A stretch of DNA of 64,000 bases, from NCBI GenBank assembly GCA_025594325.1, contig JANHCV010000001.1:5022001-5086000 (forward strand). The letters run 5' to 3'. Shown here one piece after another: positions 34,661 to 44,884 of the stretch. Numbering within the stretch: the stretch's first letter is position 1; every line of letters starts with the position of its first letter. The stretch comes from Blastocladiella emersonii ATCC 22665. Its lineage: Eukaryota; Blastocladiomycota; Blastocladiomycetes; Blastocladiales; Blastocladiaceae. Under the pieces are notes generated by a model that saw only the letters and a list, made by a program, of their open reading frames with translations, made no database searches and had not been told where the DNA came from. The translations under genes were made by a program, and so were the position numbers.

Positions 34661-36500
34661 ATGTCGACGCCCAACCTGCCGTCGGACGTGTGCGCGACCG
34701 ACTCAACAACCAAGCTGCGCGCGAAAGCCAAGAGCACATGGTCGCTGACCCGCTACGGGTCGAGCCTGCTGACGCGGCTACGTCGGCTCGCGTCGACCAC
34801 GGTCCCAGGCCTGGCCGGTGCAGCCGACGGCGGCGCGAACGGGCTCACCTTCGACGCGCTGCTGCTGCGCGACAAGATCGGTGACGTGACGCTGGCCGAG
34901 TTCGAGGCGCACCTGCGCGACAGGCACTGCGTCGAGCAGCTCGAGTTTATCATGGCGCTGCACGAGGCGTGGAAGCCGCTGCTCCTCGAGGACGGGGACG
35001 AGGAGGCTGAGCCGGATCCGCCGCCGCTGCACTTGCTCCCGCACGCCGTGGCCAGGGCGGGTGGTGGACGTGGCCGCGGGTCGTCCGAGGGCAACGATGC
35101 GCGGCCCTTTGCCGCCCCGCTCGTCGTGTCGACGGTCGGCAGCTCGCTCGGATCGCCCGACTACGACGCCTCCAGCCAGCCGCTCGTCGCGTCGCCGCAC
35201 CCGATGCCCGGCCGCGCATCGGCACCGCTCGCGAGGGCGCGCATGGTTCATTCAAGTACGTTAACCACCCGCTTGCAATCATACCAGACCTCTGACACGT
35301 TCGAGACGTGTAGTGGACCAACTCTCCTCGCGCCCACGGCAGCTCCACGAGCTGTCGTCGCACAGCCTGTTCGTCGCGACCGCGAAACGCACCAGCATGG
35401 GCGGTGGAGGCGGCAGTGCATCTCCGTCACCCACCCGCGGCGGCGGCGCGTTTGGCACGAGCCCATCGAGCGCCGCGAGCCGGGGCAGCCACGGGAGCGG
35501 GCCGCTCGCCGACAGCCCCGTAGCGGTGCCCGTCTCGCCGCCGAAACGCCCGTCGCTGAGCCCGCTGTCGCCAGACCGCGGCCGCCCCGGGTTCACGGGA
35601 GGCTCGCGGCCGGGATCTTGCCACGCGTCGTCGGCGTCGCTGATCGCGAGCCCAGACCCTGCGCCTGGGAGCGGGACGGGCACGCCGCCGGCCCACCAAA
35701 CGCACGGGTCTTCTGGCGACACATCCTCGCGCGACACGTCGTCGCGGTCGTCAAGCGCCGAGCGGGCCGGCACCCTCGCGCCGTTCCCATCCACCACCAC
35801 TGCCGCCGCCACCGGCACCGCGGCGGTGCACCAGTCGACGCTCCCGCACATCCCGCGCCGTCCACGCTCGCGCTCGCACGTCCCGTGGCGCTCGATCTCA
35901 TCCATCTGGCCGAGCATCGAGGACCGGCCGCGGTCCAAGTCGGAGATGGCGACCACCAACGGTCGCCGGCACCCGTCCTCGTCGTCTGACGTCGGGAGCA
36001 CGCTCCCGCTGTTCGCCGCGCTGTCACAAGCCTTCTCCGCAACGGCGTCGCGCGGGTCGCGCGGGTCGACGTCATCCCTCACCTCGCGGTCCTCGGACGG
36101 CTCGCTGACAGGCGGTGGGCGGATTCGGACCCCGTCGGCACGCACGGCAAGGGAACGCGTCTCGGGGGCGAGCGCGTCGAGCCTGCTGTACCTGCCGGAC
36201 CTCCCCGAGACGGAGCCGCGCGCGCGGCGGCGGGTGCGGACCGCGCAGCAGATCGCGGCCACGTTCATCGATCCGCGCGCGCCGAGGACGGTGGGCGTCA
36301 GGGAGAAGGTGGCCAAGGGCGTGCTGAGCGCGGTCAAGCGCGCGGCGGCGACGGGCGGGATCGCGGGCGACGTGTTCGACATGGCCGAGGCCGAGGTCAT
36401 GAGCACGCTGCGCGCTGTGTTCCAGTTATTCCTCGCGTCGCGACGACAACAAAGCTCTCCCTCCCCCCAAACCCCGACGAAGGTCCCACTTTTGCCTTAG
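34661..36500 (+). CDS. RGS-domain-like protein with a long disordered insertion
   Basis: Exons 34661-35255 and 35314-36500 give 593 residues; an in-frame ATG at 34634 would add nine. Residues about 50-105 resemble the first half of an RGS domain: LTFDALLLRDKIGDVTLAEFEAHL and CVEQLEFIMALHEAW, like FxxFLxxxxCxENLxFW. About 370 residues of Ser/Pro/Gly/Arg-rich sequence follow. Near the C-terminus the second half appears: AAQIAATFIDPRAP, then VREKVAKGVLSAVKRA, then DVFDMAEAEVMSTLRAVFQLFLAS, like the FDxAQxxVxxxLxxxxFxxFL end. RGS proteins accelerate GTP hydrolysis by G-alpha subunits. The split layout is inference from pattern alone. The stop is 39 bp from the next convergent gene. Confidence 0.62.
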
Positions 36501-36539
36501 CCACATTGATATATACACACGACCTCGCCTCCCTCCCCC

Positions 36540-39500
36540 TCAACACGCGTCGCACCACACCTTGGCGCGGTACACGGTGCCGTTGCCGTTCTGCGGGCGC
36601 CACCGGATGCCGGGGAACGCGACAAGCACCACAACCCCTGCGGCGCCGTCGTCGAGGGAGAACCCGGCGTCGTGCCGCGCGATATCGAACGAGGCCCGTG
36701 CGCCGGGCGCGTCGTAGTCCATGGCGCGCGTGCCGCTGACGACGAGGTGCGTCGCCGCGAGCCGCGCGACCACGGCCCATGGCGGCGGGGCGAGGGCCAA
36801 TGGAGCACTGCCGCCGTCCAAGAGTTGAGGTGGTGGGGAGGGGACGTACTGCTGGAACAGCCGCGCGACCTGGTTCGCCGCGGGCGCGAGCGCCGTCGCG
36901 ATCGCCGTGAGGAACCGCTGGACGAGTGCCGCCGCGTCAGCTTCCGCCAACCCGCCCTCGCGTGGCGCCGGGGGCGCGGGCAGCGGCGCGCGTGTCGGGT
37001 CCTTGCCCCACTGCGCGACCGCGTCGGGCGTCGCGGCAATCAGGGCCGCCGCAATGACCGCCGCGGGGTCGCCCGTCACGGTCCTCTCCACCGCGGCGTT
37101 CCACGCGCGCGCGACGAGCCGCGGGTCGTCATCCAAAACACGCCAGATCGAGTCCCGCGCGACGGTCGCGACGCGGCCAATAAGGGCGGCGAGGGCGGCG
37201 CGCGGGTGCGGCGCGGGCCGGCCGACCGCCGCTAAAAACGCGTCGCGGCCGTGCGGCAGCGCCTGCTGCACGCCGCGGTGCAGTGACGAGTGCAGCCACC
37301 CGTACGTCCCGTCGTAGTAGTCGTGCACGGCCTGCGTCGACAGCGTGCTGGTGAGGGACCGGGAGACGGCCGTCGCGGCGGGTGCTGGTGGTGACGGGGA
37401 TGACGCTGATAAAACGGCAGCGGCGGGTTGCGGCGGCGGCGTGGTCCGCCGGTGCTGGTGCGGCGACGCGCCGCGGACGACGTCGGCGGGCCGCGGCAGC
37501 CGTTCGCGCGACGACGACCGGCGCGGGATCGGCGGGAGGTCCGCGTCCGACTGCGGAACGGGAACCGGTGCACGACGGAGACTGCGCGACCGCATCGGCG
37601 ACGTGTGCGGGGACACCGTGGGCGGCGGCGGCGCGCCGGGCAGCCCGGCGACGTTCATGCTGAGGCCCGACGGAAACGGCGCCCCACTGGTACTGTGCCG
37701 CGGGTGGTCCGCGACAACCGGGCTGTGCGCGGACGGGCTGTCGGGAACCGTCGGCGACAGGACCATGATGCTCTCGGGCGCCGCCATGCTCGCCGCTGAT
37801 GACCGGTGGTGGTGCTGCAGGGGCTTCGCGGGCGCGAGGTGCAGGTCCGCGGCGGACGGCCGGCGCATACGGATACTCGGCGAGCCCGTGGTGGGTTCCG
37901 GTAAACTCGGCGCGTTGCTCGCGTCGTACGGCGGCGGCACGCTCGCGGCGGCGCGGGACGCCGAGCGGCGCAGCGTGCTCTTGAGCGGGGCGAGCGGCGA
38001 GGGCGCGGGCGGCAGCACCGCCGTCGTCTGCAATGGCGCAGGCTGCGACCATAGCGGCGGGGGCGGCGGGTAGTCGGCGACGGTCGCGAGCGGGTGCTGC
38101 GCGGCGGTCGACGAGGTCGCGGGCGAGCTCTGCTGCGAGAGCGACGGGCTGCGCGGCGAGATGCTCGGGCTCGCGATGCCCAGGCCCATGCCGTCCATGG
38201 CGTCGATCAGGCTAAGCTCGACGAACGTCGGGACCTCGGGCGAGGGGCCGACGGCGGGCGACCGCACGGCACCGCCATTGGCGAGCGGCTGCGGGATCGC
38301 GCGCTGGCTCGGCGACACGTCCTCGGGCGCCGCTGGCGAGTCGGGTTGGTCGGGTGCACCCACAGAATCGAGCGAGCCCGACCCGCTGTGTCGTAGGCCC
38401 ATACGCGCGGGCCGCGAGGTCGAGCGGAGCGAGGCGCGGCGTTTCGGCAGCTTGGTGAGCATCGAAGGCGACGTGGTGGTCGAGTCGGGCTCGGCAGCGG
38501 GCAGACCCACCGTGTGGATGGGCGTGGTCAGCGAGCGGCGCGCGACCGCGGGGCTCGGCGCGCTCGAGAGCGGCGGGTAGGCGGGCGGGAGCGGGTCCGG
38601 CGTCGAGAGCGGGCGCGACGCGGCAGCGGCGCCGTGCAGGAGGTGAGAAACGGGGCTCTGCTCGACGCTGGTCGCAGCGCTCGTGTAGTGCGAGCCCGAG
38701 TCCGTATGGCCGTGCGACTCGGTCAGGTACTGCCCAGCAGCTGCAGCGTCGTAGCCGGACGAGGAGCGGCCAATGGTGCCGCCGTTCTCGCGCATGCGGT
38801 GGCGCGACGAGGGGCGGGATGGCGGGCGCACGGGCTCGGCGGCGGCGTAGCCGTCGTACTGCTGGTGGTACGACGGCTGCTGGCGGTGCAAGCTGCCGTA
38901 CGACGGAGCGTCGTGGCTGCCCGAGGACGCGTCGTAGTGGTCCGAGTAGTACTGCTGCTGCTGTTGTTGTTGCTGGTACTCTTCCGCCTGATGCTGATGG
39001 TGGTGGCGGTGATGGTACGCGTGGCCCTGCTCCTCGTACGAGTAGGCCTGCTGCTGGTCGTAGAGCGGCGGCGTGGTGCCGAGGGCCGCAGCCGAGGCCG
39101 AGTGATCCTCGTACTGATAGTACTGCTGCTGCTGCGACTGCGCGTGGTGCTGGTGCGCGTACTCGTCGGCATGGTGGTGCGAGTGGCCGTAGGCGTGCGA
39201 CGACTCGGGCGCGGACCAGGACCGCTACATGGTGGTCGAGGCGAGGTCAGCGCCCATGGCATCGCGAGAGCCCTGTGAACAGTCGTACCGCGCCGTGCTC
39301 ATCGTGGCTACTGTGGCGGTACTCGTACTGCTGCTGCTGTTGCTGCGGGTACTGAGCACGCGTGAGCGTCGCGTGGCCGAGGCTCGTAGACGCGCCAGCA
39401 GCAGCGCCCGATGCGGGTCGCGGTGTGGAGCCGGAGCGGCGCTTGGACGACGACATGACGGCGTCGAGGACGCGGCGGAACCGGTGTTTGCCGGACGATG

Positions 39501-39873
39501 GCTTCTCAGCCGGCGGGGTATCGTTGTTGCTGAGGTGCTCGAGCGGCGGCGGGAGCGGCGAGCTCGGGAGCGAGGCGTGGCCGTCGTCGCTGGTGGTCGG
39601 GTAGAGTGCCGGCGAGGAGAGCGGGGAGGGGCCCGCGCTCAGCGAGGGCTCGGCGGCGGGGAGCGGCGGCGGGAGCGGGTGCAGCTGTTGCTGGTGCGAG
39701 AGCGAGTGCGGGACGCAGAGCGAGTCGCGAAGCGAGCGATGGCGCAGTAGTCCGGGTGCGGGTGCAGTGGGCGTCGAGGGCACGACGCGGAGCGAGATGG
39801 CGCGGGCGAGGCCGGGCGCGGGTGCAGGCAGAGACCCGTTGTCGACGGGAGGGGAGGAGGAGGAAGCGAGCAT
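36540..39873 (-). CDS. Large disordered protein with unknown C-terminal domain
   Basis: Exons 39873-39289 and 39224-36540 join in phase across a 64-bp intron (GTACGA to TGTAG) and give 1089 residues. The start is ATG at 39873 (MLASSSSPP); others downstream are possible. Residues 1-820 are Ser/Pro/Gln/His/Tyr-rich and probably disordered, with several SPSxSPRSP-like tracts. The last 240 residues look folded: Ala/Leu-rich helices (YGWLHSSLHRGVQQALPHGR, VARDSIWRVLDDDPRLVARA), then a beta-rich end (DIARHDAGFSLDDGAAGVVV, FPGIRWRPQ) closing on AKVWCDAC. I recognise no family. A scaffold or regulatory role would be a guess. Confidence 0.6.
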
Positions 39874-40277
39874 GGACTGACCGGCGAGTGGCTGAGGCGA
39901 TGCAGGCGGGCTTGGAGGACGCGCGCGCTTCGCGTGATGGAAGGGCGGGCGGTCGTCTTGCAAGGGTGCTAGTGCAGCGATTTCATGGCAGATCGCCCGA
40001 GGCGAGGAGGGAGGGAGGTCGTCGATGGAAGCGGGCAGCGGCGAACCGCAAGCGGGCCAGCGAGCGGTCGCGGTCAAGACAAGGGAGGGAGAGACACTGC
40101 GAAAAAAAACGCGAACCGCGGACCGCAGCCGGCGCACGTGGGGTCCGCTGACGGCTGAGGCCGAGCTTGTCTTCTCGCCTCTTTCGCGCGCGATGATTCC
40201 AGCGCCGATCCCATTGCATGTATCTCGCGCGCGCCTAGCCGCCGCCGCACGCAACTCGACGCAACGCACACGCATCA
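39874..40277. promoter_or_regulatory. Divergent intergenic region
   Basis: Promoter space between the disordered protein and the mitochondrial ribosomal protein gene. No recurrent TGCGAGAC copy and no TATA box were seen; a short A-run lies near 40103. Confidence 0.35.
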
Positions 40278-40751
40278 ATGCCGCAGATCCACAACGTGTG
40301 CTCGCACCTGCAGAACGCCTTCCGGGCGCGGCTCCGGGCCACGTCGCTGCCGCAGTCGCGGCTCAACGAGTCGCTGCTGACGCTGCTGCGCGACCAGGGC
40401 TTCGTGAGCGCCGTGATGCGCGGGAGCCCCGCGGGGCCGCACGTGCCCGCTCAGGGCGTCGCCCAGCGCCGCCTGTGGGTCAACCTCAAGTACACGGGCG
40501 CCGCCCTCGACACCCCCGTCATGTCCGCCATGCGCACCGTGTCCAAGCCGTCGCGCCGCGTCTTTGCGACTGCCGACGAGCTCGCCGAGGTCGCCGCCGG
40601 ACGCAAGTGCCCGCGCCTGCAGCACCTCGGCCTCAAGATGCCCCTCACCCCCGGCGAGGTCGTCGCCATCAACACGCCCAAGGGCGTCGTCGACCTGCAC
40701 ACCGCCGTGAAGATGAACCTCGGCGGCGAGGTGCTGTGCACCGCCAAGTAA
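40278..40751 (+). CDS. MRPS8: Mitochondrial small-subunit ribosomal protein uS8m
   Basis: Single-exon gene of 157 residues, the size of fungal mitochondrial S8. The start MPQIHNVCSHLQNAFRARL and the C-terminal SKPSRRVFATADEL, then GEVVAINTPKGVV, match the uS8 family, where a short variant of STSxGxxxxxxA binds 16S rRNA; here the C-terminus reads INTPKGVVDLHTAV. The protein is expected in the mitoribosome. The gene ends 71 bp from the convergent PEX30-like stop. Confidence 0.88.
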   Translation: MPQIHNVCSHLQNAFRARLRATSLPQSRLNESLLTLLRDQGFVSAVMRGSPAGPHVPAQGVAQRRLWVNLKYTGAALDTPVMSAMRTVSKPSRRVFATADELAEVAAGRKCPRLQHLGLKMPLTPGEVVAINTPKGVVDLHTAVKMNLGGEVLCTAK

Positions 40752-40774
40752 CTTGTTCCTTCCTACCTGCGTTC

Positions 40775-40780
40775 TTTATT
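40775..40780 (-). terminator. Polyadenylation signal AATAAA for the PEX30-like gene
   Basis: The minus strand reads AATAAA about 45 nt beyond the PEX30-like stop codon, within the 71-bp gap to the convergent ribosomal protein gene, so the two 3' ends must nearly touch or overlap. Confidence 0.5.
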
Positions 40781-40822
40781 TTGTGTTGTTACAATAGGAT
40801 CTCTACCCCACCTCACCCGCTC

Positions 40823-42268
40823 TCACTCGACCACCTCGACCAGCACCGGCGCGTGCACCCGGCACATGGCGTGCCGCACCATGCGCCGGTACCGCACCGA
40901 ACCGCCCGCCCACGGCATCCACCACCGCGTCGCGCCCGCCGCACCCACTGCGATCGCCCGGTCTGCGCGCTGCCACTCGGTGCTCGGCGTCCACGGCCCG
41001 CCCTCGGTCTCTTCCTCCCACGCCCACGCGATCTGCGACTCGCTCACGTCCTCGACCTTGTTCACGCCCATGCGCTCGCACACGCCGCGCACAAACGCGC
41101 GTGCCGCGTCGCCGCCCTCGGCCTCGAGCGACGTGAGCGATGGAAGCCCGCGCGCGTGCCGCGCCGACCACCGCCACGCGTCCACGTCGCCCTCGCATCC
41201 AGCTGCGACGAGCGCCTCGACCAGCGCCGCCTCCTCGCGCGGCGACAGCGGAATGTACCCGAGGAACGGCACCCACCGCTGCACCTGCACCAGGTGCTCG
41301 GTCCACCCGAGCTCGAGCCACGCGCGCACCGGGTCCACGGGTGCCGGGTCCGACGGGAGCGGGAGCCATCGGCCGGGCGTCGCCTCGCCCGCCATCACCG
41401 CCGCTGACTTCTTACTCTGCGAGACCGCGAGCGGTGGCACGACGAAATCGAGCCCGCGCATCACGCCGTCCGCGATCCGCCGCGGCGCGCGCCAGCACAG
41501 CGGGACGAGCCCGGCGACCGCCACCGCGTGGTTGAGGGGAAGCAGCAGGTTGAGCGCGATCCACACGGGGAACGTGGCCAGCAGGAAGGCCGTCGTCTGC
41601 GCCGCCGTGTCCCGGTCGCGCCACGTCACCACCGCGCGCGGCGTCGCCACGAGCGACTGGACCTGCGATGCCGCGCGAGCCACGGTGCGCACGTCTGACC
41701 ATGTCGTCGACCAGTCGAGATCGGCTATGAGTCCGCCGAACGCCGGAACCGGTGGCGCGTCTTGTTGTTGTTGGGGAACCGCCGTCGGCCGCGCCGCGCG
41801 AAAACGTGGTGGCGACGGGGTCCGCGGCATCGCGTTGCGCCTTGGCTGGACTGGAACCGTGGGTGCAGCGATATCCCTTGCGACCCGCGCGATCGTCTCG
41901 GCAACCGCCACCGGTGTCGCCGCGACAGGGTTCGCCGCAGCCGCGGCCGCGATATGCGCCTGGACGGCCGGGTGGTTGGCGACGAGGACCGAGAGCGCGG
42001 CGAGGTGCGGGCCGAGCACGACGAGCGGCTGCGCCGCGGCACACAGCGCGACCCACGCCGTGCACAGGGCGAGCGCGGCGGCCGGATCGTCCCACGCCAG
42101 CGCCGACGTCAGCGTGCGGCCCGCGCGCGTCGCGAGGTGGAGTGCCTGACGCGACTGCGCCACCGACTGGATCTCGCCCGCCGCGCGGAGCAACTTGCGT
42201 GGGCTTAGCCGCGTGGGGGAGAGGAGGAGGAGGCTGCTGGTGGTTGTTGTGGCGGTTGTTGTTGCCAT
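40823..42268 (-). CDS. PEX30/PEX28-like peroxin with dysferlin-type C-terminus
   Basis: Single exon, 481 residues from the ATG at 42268 (CAACCATGG context); an in-frame ATG at 42313 would add fifteen. The N-terminal half resembles the Pex24/30 membrane domain: LTSALAWDDPAAALALC and WVALCAAAQPLVVLGPHLAAL form a hydrophobic hairpin, and a second long hydrophobic stretch (LLATFPVWIALNLLLPL, VAVAGLVPLCWR) follows. The C-terminal part (LGWTEHLVQVQRWVPFLGY, then WAWEEETEGGPWTPSTEW) resembles dysferlin-domain halves with their Trp pattern. Such proteins shape ER regions where peroxisomes and lipid droplets form. The assignment is by pattern; another reticulon-like ER protein is the alternative. Confidence 0.6.
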   Translation of the reverse strand: MATTTATTTTSSLLLLSPTRLSPRKLLRAAGEIQSVAQSRQALHLATRAGRTLTSALAWDDPAAALALCTAWVALCAAAQPLVVLGPHLAALSVLVANHPAVQAHIAAAAAANPVAATPVAVAETIARVARDIAAPTVPVQPRRNAMPRTPSPPRFRAARPTAVPQQQQDAPPVPAFGGLIADLDWSTTWSDVRTVARAASQVQSLVATPRAVVTWRDRDTAAQTTAFLLATFPVWIALNLLLPLNHAVAVAGLVPLCWRAPRRIADGVMRGLDFVVPPLAVSQSKKSAAVMAGEATPGRWLPLPSDPAPVDPVRAWLELGWTEHLVQVQRWVPFLGYIPLSPREEAALVEALVAAGCEGDVDAWRWSARHARGLPSLTSLEAEGGDAARAFVRGVCERMGVNKVEDVSESQIAWAWEEETEGGPWTPSTEWQRADRAIAVGAAGATRWWMPWAGGSVRYRRMVRHAMCRVHAPVLVEVVE

Positions 42269-42593
42269 GGTTGATGGTTGGTTGAGAGAGCGTAAGCCGA
42301 TCGAGCAGGCCACGATGCATCAAGTCGCGATGGACTCCGTGTCTAAGCAGAGGGGGTGGCACCTTCCGGCAGTGTGATTTCGCAGCGACCGACCTTGCCG
42401 AGTGGCACCGCCGCATGTCGTCACACCACGGCCTCGAACAAAACACGCGCGAAAAACGCGAGACATAGGTGCGAGACACTTTTATTACACGCGTCGCTTG
42501 GTCGCGCCGACCTCCGCCAGCCCCAAGCACCGACTCTTCAACTCCAACTCCGGCCGAGTTATCACTTATAACTGCAACGCATCAACAACAACC
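42269..42593. promoter_or_regulatory. Divergent promoter with paired GCGAGACA words
   Basis: CGCGAGACAT at 42457-42466 and TGCGAGACAC at 42470-42479 lie in tandem between the PEX30-like and ESCRT-III genes, about 115-135 bp from the ESCRT-III start. Confidence 0.5.
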
Positions 42594-43713
42594 ATGGCAG
42601 AGAAACTCAAGTCGGCCGTGGGCCTGAAGCCCGACTTCCGGTCGCACCGCATGGCCGCGCGCGACACGCGCATCAAGGAGGCCAAGACCTTTGCCGACCA
42701 GGGCAACCGCGAGCTCGCGCGCGAGCGGTCCACGATTGATCGCAAGGAGGCCAAGCTGGTTCGCATCACGACATCGCCCTTGCAACCCGAACTCATCCCT
42801 CCCTACCCGCGAGTGTAGCTCTCCGAGGTCAAGAAGCTCGTCCAGCGCGGCGACCTGCACGGCGCGCGGCAGCTCGCCAAACAGATCGCCATGTACCGGC
42901 GGATCGGCGCGCGCAGCTTCGAGGCCTCGGTCGCGATTGACGTCAAGCTGCAGGCCATGAGCTCCAACAACAAGATCAACAAGCGCCACATGGAGACGCT
43001 CAAGAGCATCCAGTACGTGAACGGCGGCTCGTCGCTCAAGGACGTGGCCAACCGCGAGTACAAGGCCATGCTCAAGATGGAGGAGTGTAACGCCATGGAG
43101 GCCATCAGTACGTTCCTGCGCCCGTTCGGTGTCGAGACAGCGCTGACGCGCTGCGCGGGATCGTGTAGTGAACGAGGGCATGGACGAAATCTACTCGCTC
43201 AACTGGGACGACGAGGACGGCGACACGGACGACGCGGCGCACCTCGTCGGCGCGCGCAGCGGCCGTGTCAGCGACATCGAGGTCGACTCGATCGTCTCGC
43301 AGGCGCTCGACTCGAGCCAGGCCCGTGAGTACTTTGAGCACGCCGCGCGGTCCGGGTCGGGCGCCGGGTCCGGCGGGAAACTCAACTCGGTCGTCTTCAT
43401 CAAGGTCCACGGCCAGCCGGGCCTCGGCACCAGCATCCCGATCGACTCGCTCGAGCTGTCCGTCGACATGGTCAAGCGCGCCCTGTCCAAGGACCCGTTC
43501 GCCGTGCACCAGCTCGGCCTCGCCCTCGATGGCGGGGCCGCCGCGACCAAGGGCGCCAAAGGCGCGCGGGCCGCGGTCGGGTGCTGCCGGCCCTTCGTGC
43601 TCGGGCGCGTCGACGCCGAGACGGGCGAGTTCGAGGCGCTACCCATCGACGCGTCGCTCAAGAGGTGCGGGGTGCGCGCCAAGGAGGTGCTGCACATCAA
43701 GACGCTCGACTAG
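42594..43713 (+). CDS. ESCRT-III (Snf7-family) protein with extra C-terminal module
   Basis: Exons 42594-42758, 42820-43108 and 43169-43713 encode 332 residues. Residues 1-155 form a Snf7/CHMP core of the Vps2/Vps24 kind: a basic N-terminus, then RSTIDRKEAKLLSEVKKLV, GDLHGARQLAKQIAMYRR and a coiled stretch ending MEAIMNEGMDEIYS. ESCRT-III proteins polymerise on membranes to cut necks in endosome sorting, cytokinesis and nuclear envelope sealing. The acidic linker DDEDGDTDD follows. The last 130 residues (VVFIKVHGQPGLGTSIPIDS, MVKRALSKDPFAV, VLHIKTLD) are not part of the usual family and look like a compact alpha/beta, perhaps ubiquitin-like, domain. The usual MIM helix is not obvious. The first donor is an atypical GTTCGC. 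Confidence 0.75.
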
Positions 43714-43789
43714 ACGATGCGCACGACGCGGACAGACGAGGATTATGATAGCTAATAGATATATCTACACGGGTGAGGTTGGCGGGAGT

Positions 43790-44304
43790 CTAGTCCCACA
43801 GGTGCTTGCGCTGGATCTTCTGCAGCTTGCGGTGCATGTGCTTCGCTGCGCGAGCCTCGAGCTTGTCCGACACGATCTTTCCGCGCTCCTTGATCTTGCG
43901 CTTGGTGATCTTCTTCTTGACGCGCAGCGCCGACGACGGCTTGCCGCCCGCCTTGCCGCCGTCTTCGTCGTCCGAGTCCACCCAGTTGCTCTCGTCGTCG
44001 GCGCCACCGGCGGCCTTGAACTCGGGCGCGTCGTCCACGGCCATGCTGCCAGCGGGCTCGGCGTCAGCGGCGGCGGCAACCTTCTTGCCGCCCTTCGCCT
44101 TACCCTTGCCGCCCTTCTTGAACTTGGACGCGGCGCCGCCGGCACCCGCCTCCTTCTCGTGCTTGGCCTTCTCCCACGGGTTCACGGGCCGGTACACGAC
44201 TGACGCGCGGGATCAGTCATCAGCTGCCATCGCGGCGATGGCCGCCGCCGTCACGGCGAGACACAAAGGCACTCACTCTGCGACTTTTGTTTCGACTTGC
44301 CCAT
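43790..44304 (-). CDS. Small highly basic protein, probably nuclear/nucleolar
   Basis: A 28-nt first exon (44304-44277) joins 44199-43790 across a 78-bp intron (GTGAGT to GTCAG), giving 145 residues. The start MGKSKQKSQIVYRPVNPWEK is followed by a Lys/Gly/Ala-rich region, an acidic patch (DDESNWVDSDDEDGG) and a strongly basic helical end (KKKITKRKIKERGK, AAKHMHRKLQKIQRKHLWD). I recognise no named family. The composition resembles small ribosome-assembly factors, which is inference only. The gene is divergent from the lipoxygenase-like gene, with 76 bp to the convergent ESCRT-III stop. Confidence 0.65.
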
Positions 44305-44431
44305 GGTGTCGATCCGTTCTTTCAAATGAGAAACATTCGCGTTGGGACACGCTGTCGCCCACCGCCCGGGGGTAAGAACTGCCTCCCTGTGCATTGCGCC
44401 ACTATTGTCGCAGTCACGCCGCATCACCTGA

Positions 44432-44456
44432 CGCGTGTCTCGCAGAGAGACACGCG
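44432..44456. repeat. Perfect 10-bp inverted repeat around GTGTCTCGCA
   Basis: CGCGTGTCTC (44432-44441) and GAGACACGCG (44447-44456) are exact reverse complements separated by GCAGA. Each arm includes the window's recurrent GTCTC/GAGAC word. It could be a binding site for a dimeric regulator of the flanking divergent genes. Confidence 0.6.
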
Positions 44457-44743
44457 CGCGTCGCGACGCGTCGCGCCACCCGAATCCGCAGGTGGGGGAC
44501 GCGCGGCCTGCTAATCAGGGAACCACATGAAAACGCGCGCGCGTGTGTCTCAAGCACAAGCTGAAAATACTCGGCGTCGAGTGCAAGTGTTGTGTTGGCG
44601 ACGCGAGGTCGCGTCCCCCACTTGCCCAACCGAGCCACCCGCTGTCCCCAGGTCGGGACACTGGCCAAGGCTAGGAAACTGAATTCAATGGGACGCACGG
44701 CGCTGTTTGTCGGATCACCCGGCGCAGCGGCCGCGGCCAGGGG

Positions 44744-44749
44744 TATAAA
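44744..44749 (+). promoter_or_regulatory. TATA box for the lipoxygenase-like gene
   Basis: TATAAA in GGGGTATAAAGTCGC lies 136-141 bp before the start codon and just before a pyrimidine-rich leader, a plausible core promoter. Confidence 0.55.
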
Positions 44750-44884
44750 GTCGCCCCCGCTTCCCCGCCCTCCCCGCTCTCACGGATCCCCACTCGAGGG
44801 CTGTCAAGTCGGGCCCATCTCGTGTCTTCACCTTCCTCACCCTAGATCCACCCTCGCACACCGGCCCTCGACTAGACCGCCACC

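Larger units (their letters stand above)
44305..44884. promoter_or_regulatory. Divergent promoter region with palindrome and TATA box
   Basis: A 580-bp gap between divergent genes. It holds the perfect inverted repeat at 44432-44456 and a TATA box at 44744. GTGTGTCTC recurs near 44543. No coding frame is supported. Confidence 0.5.
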
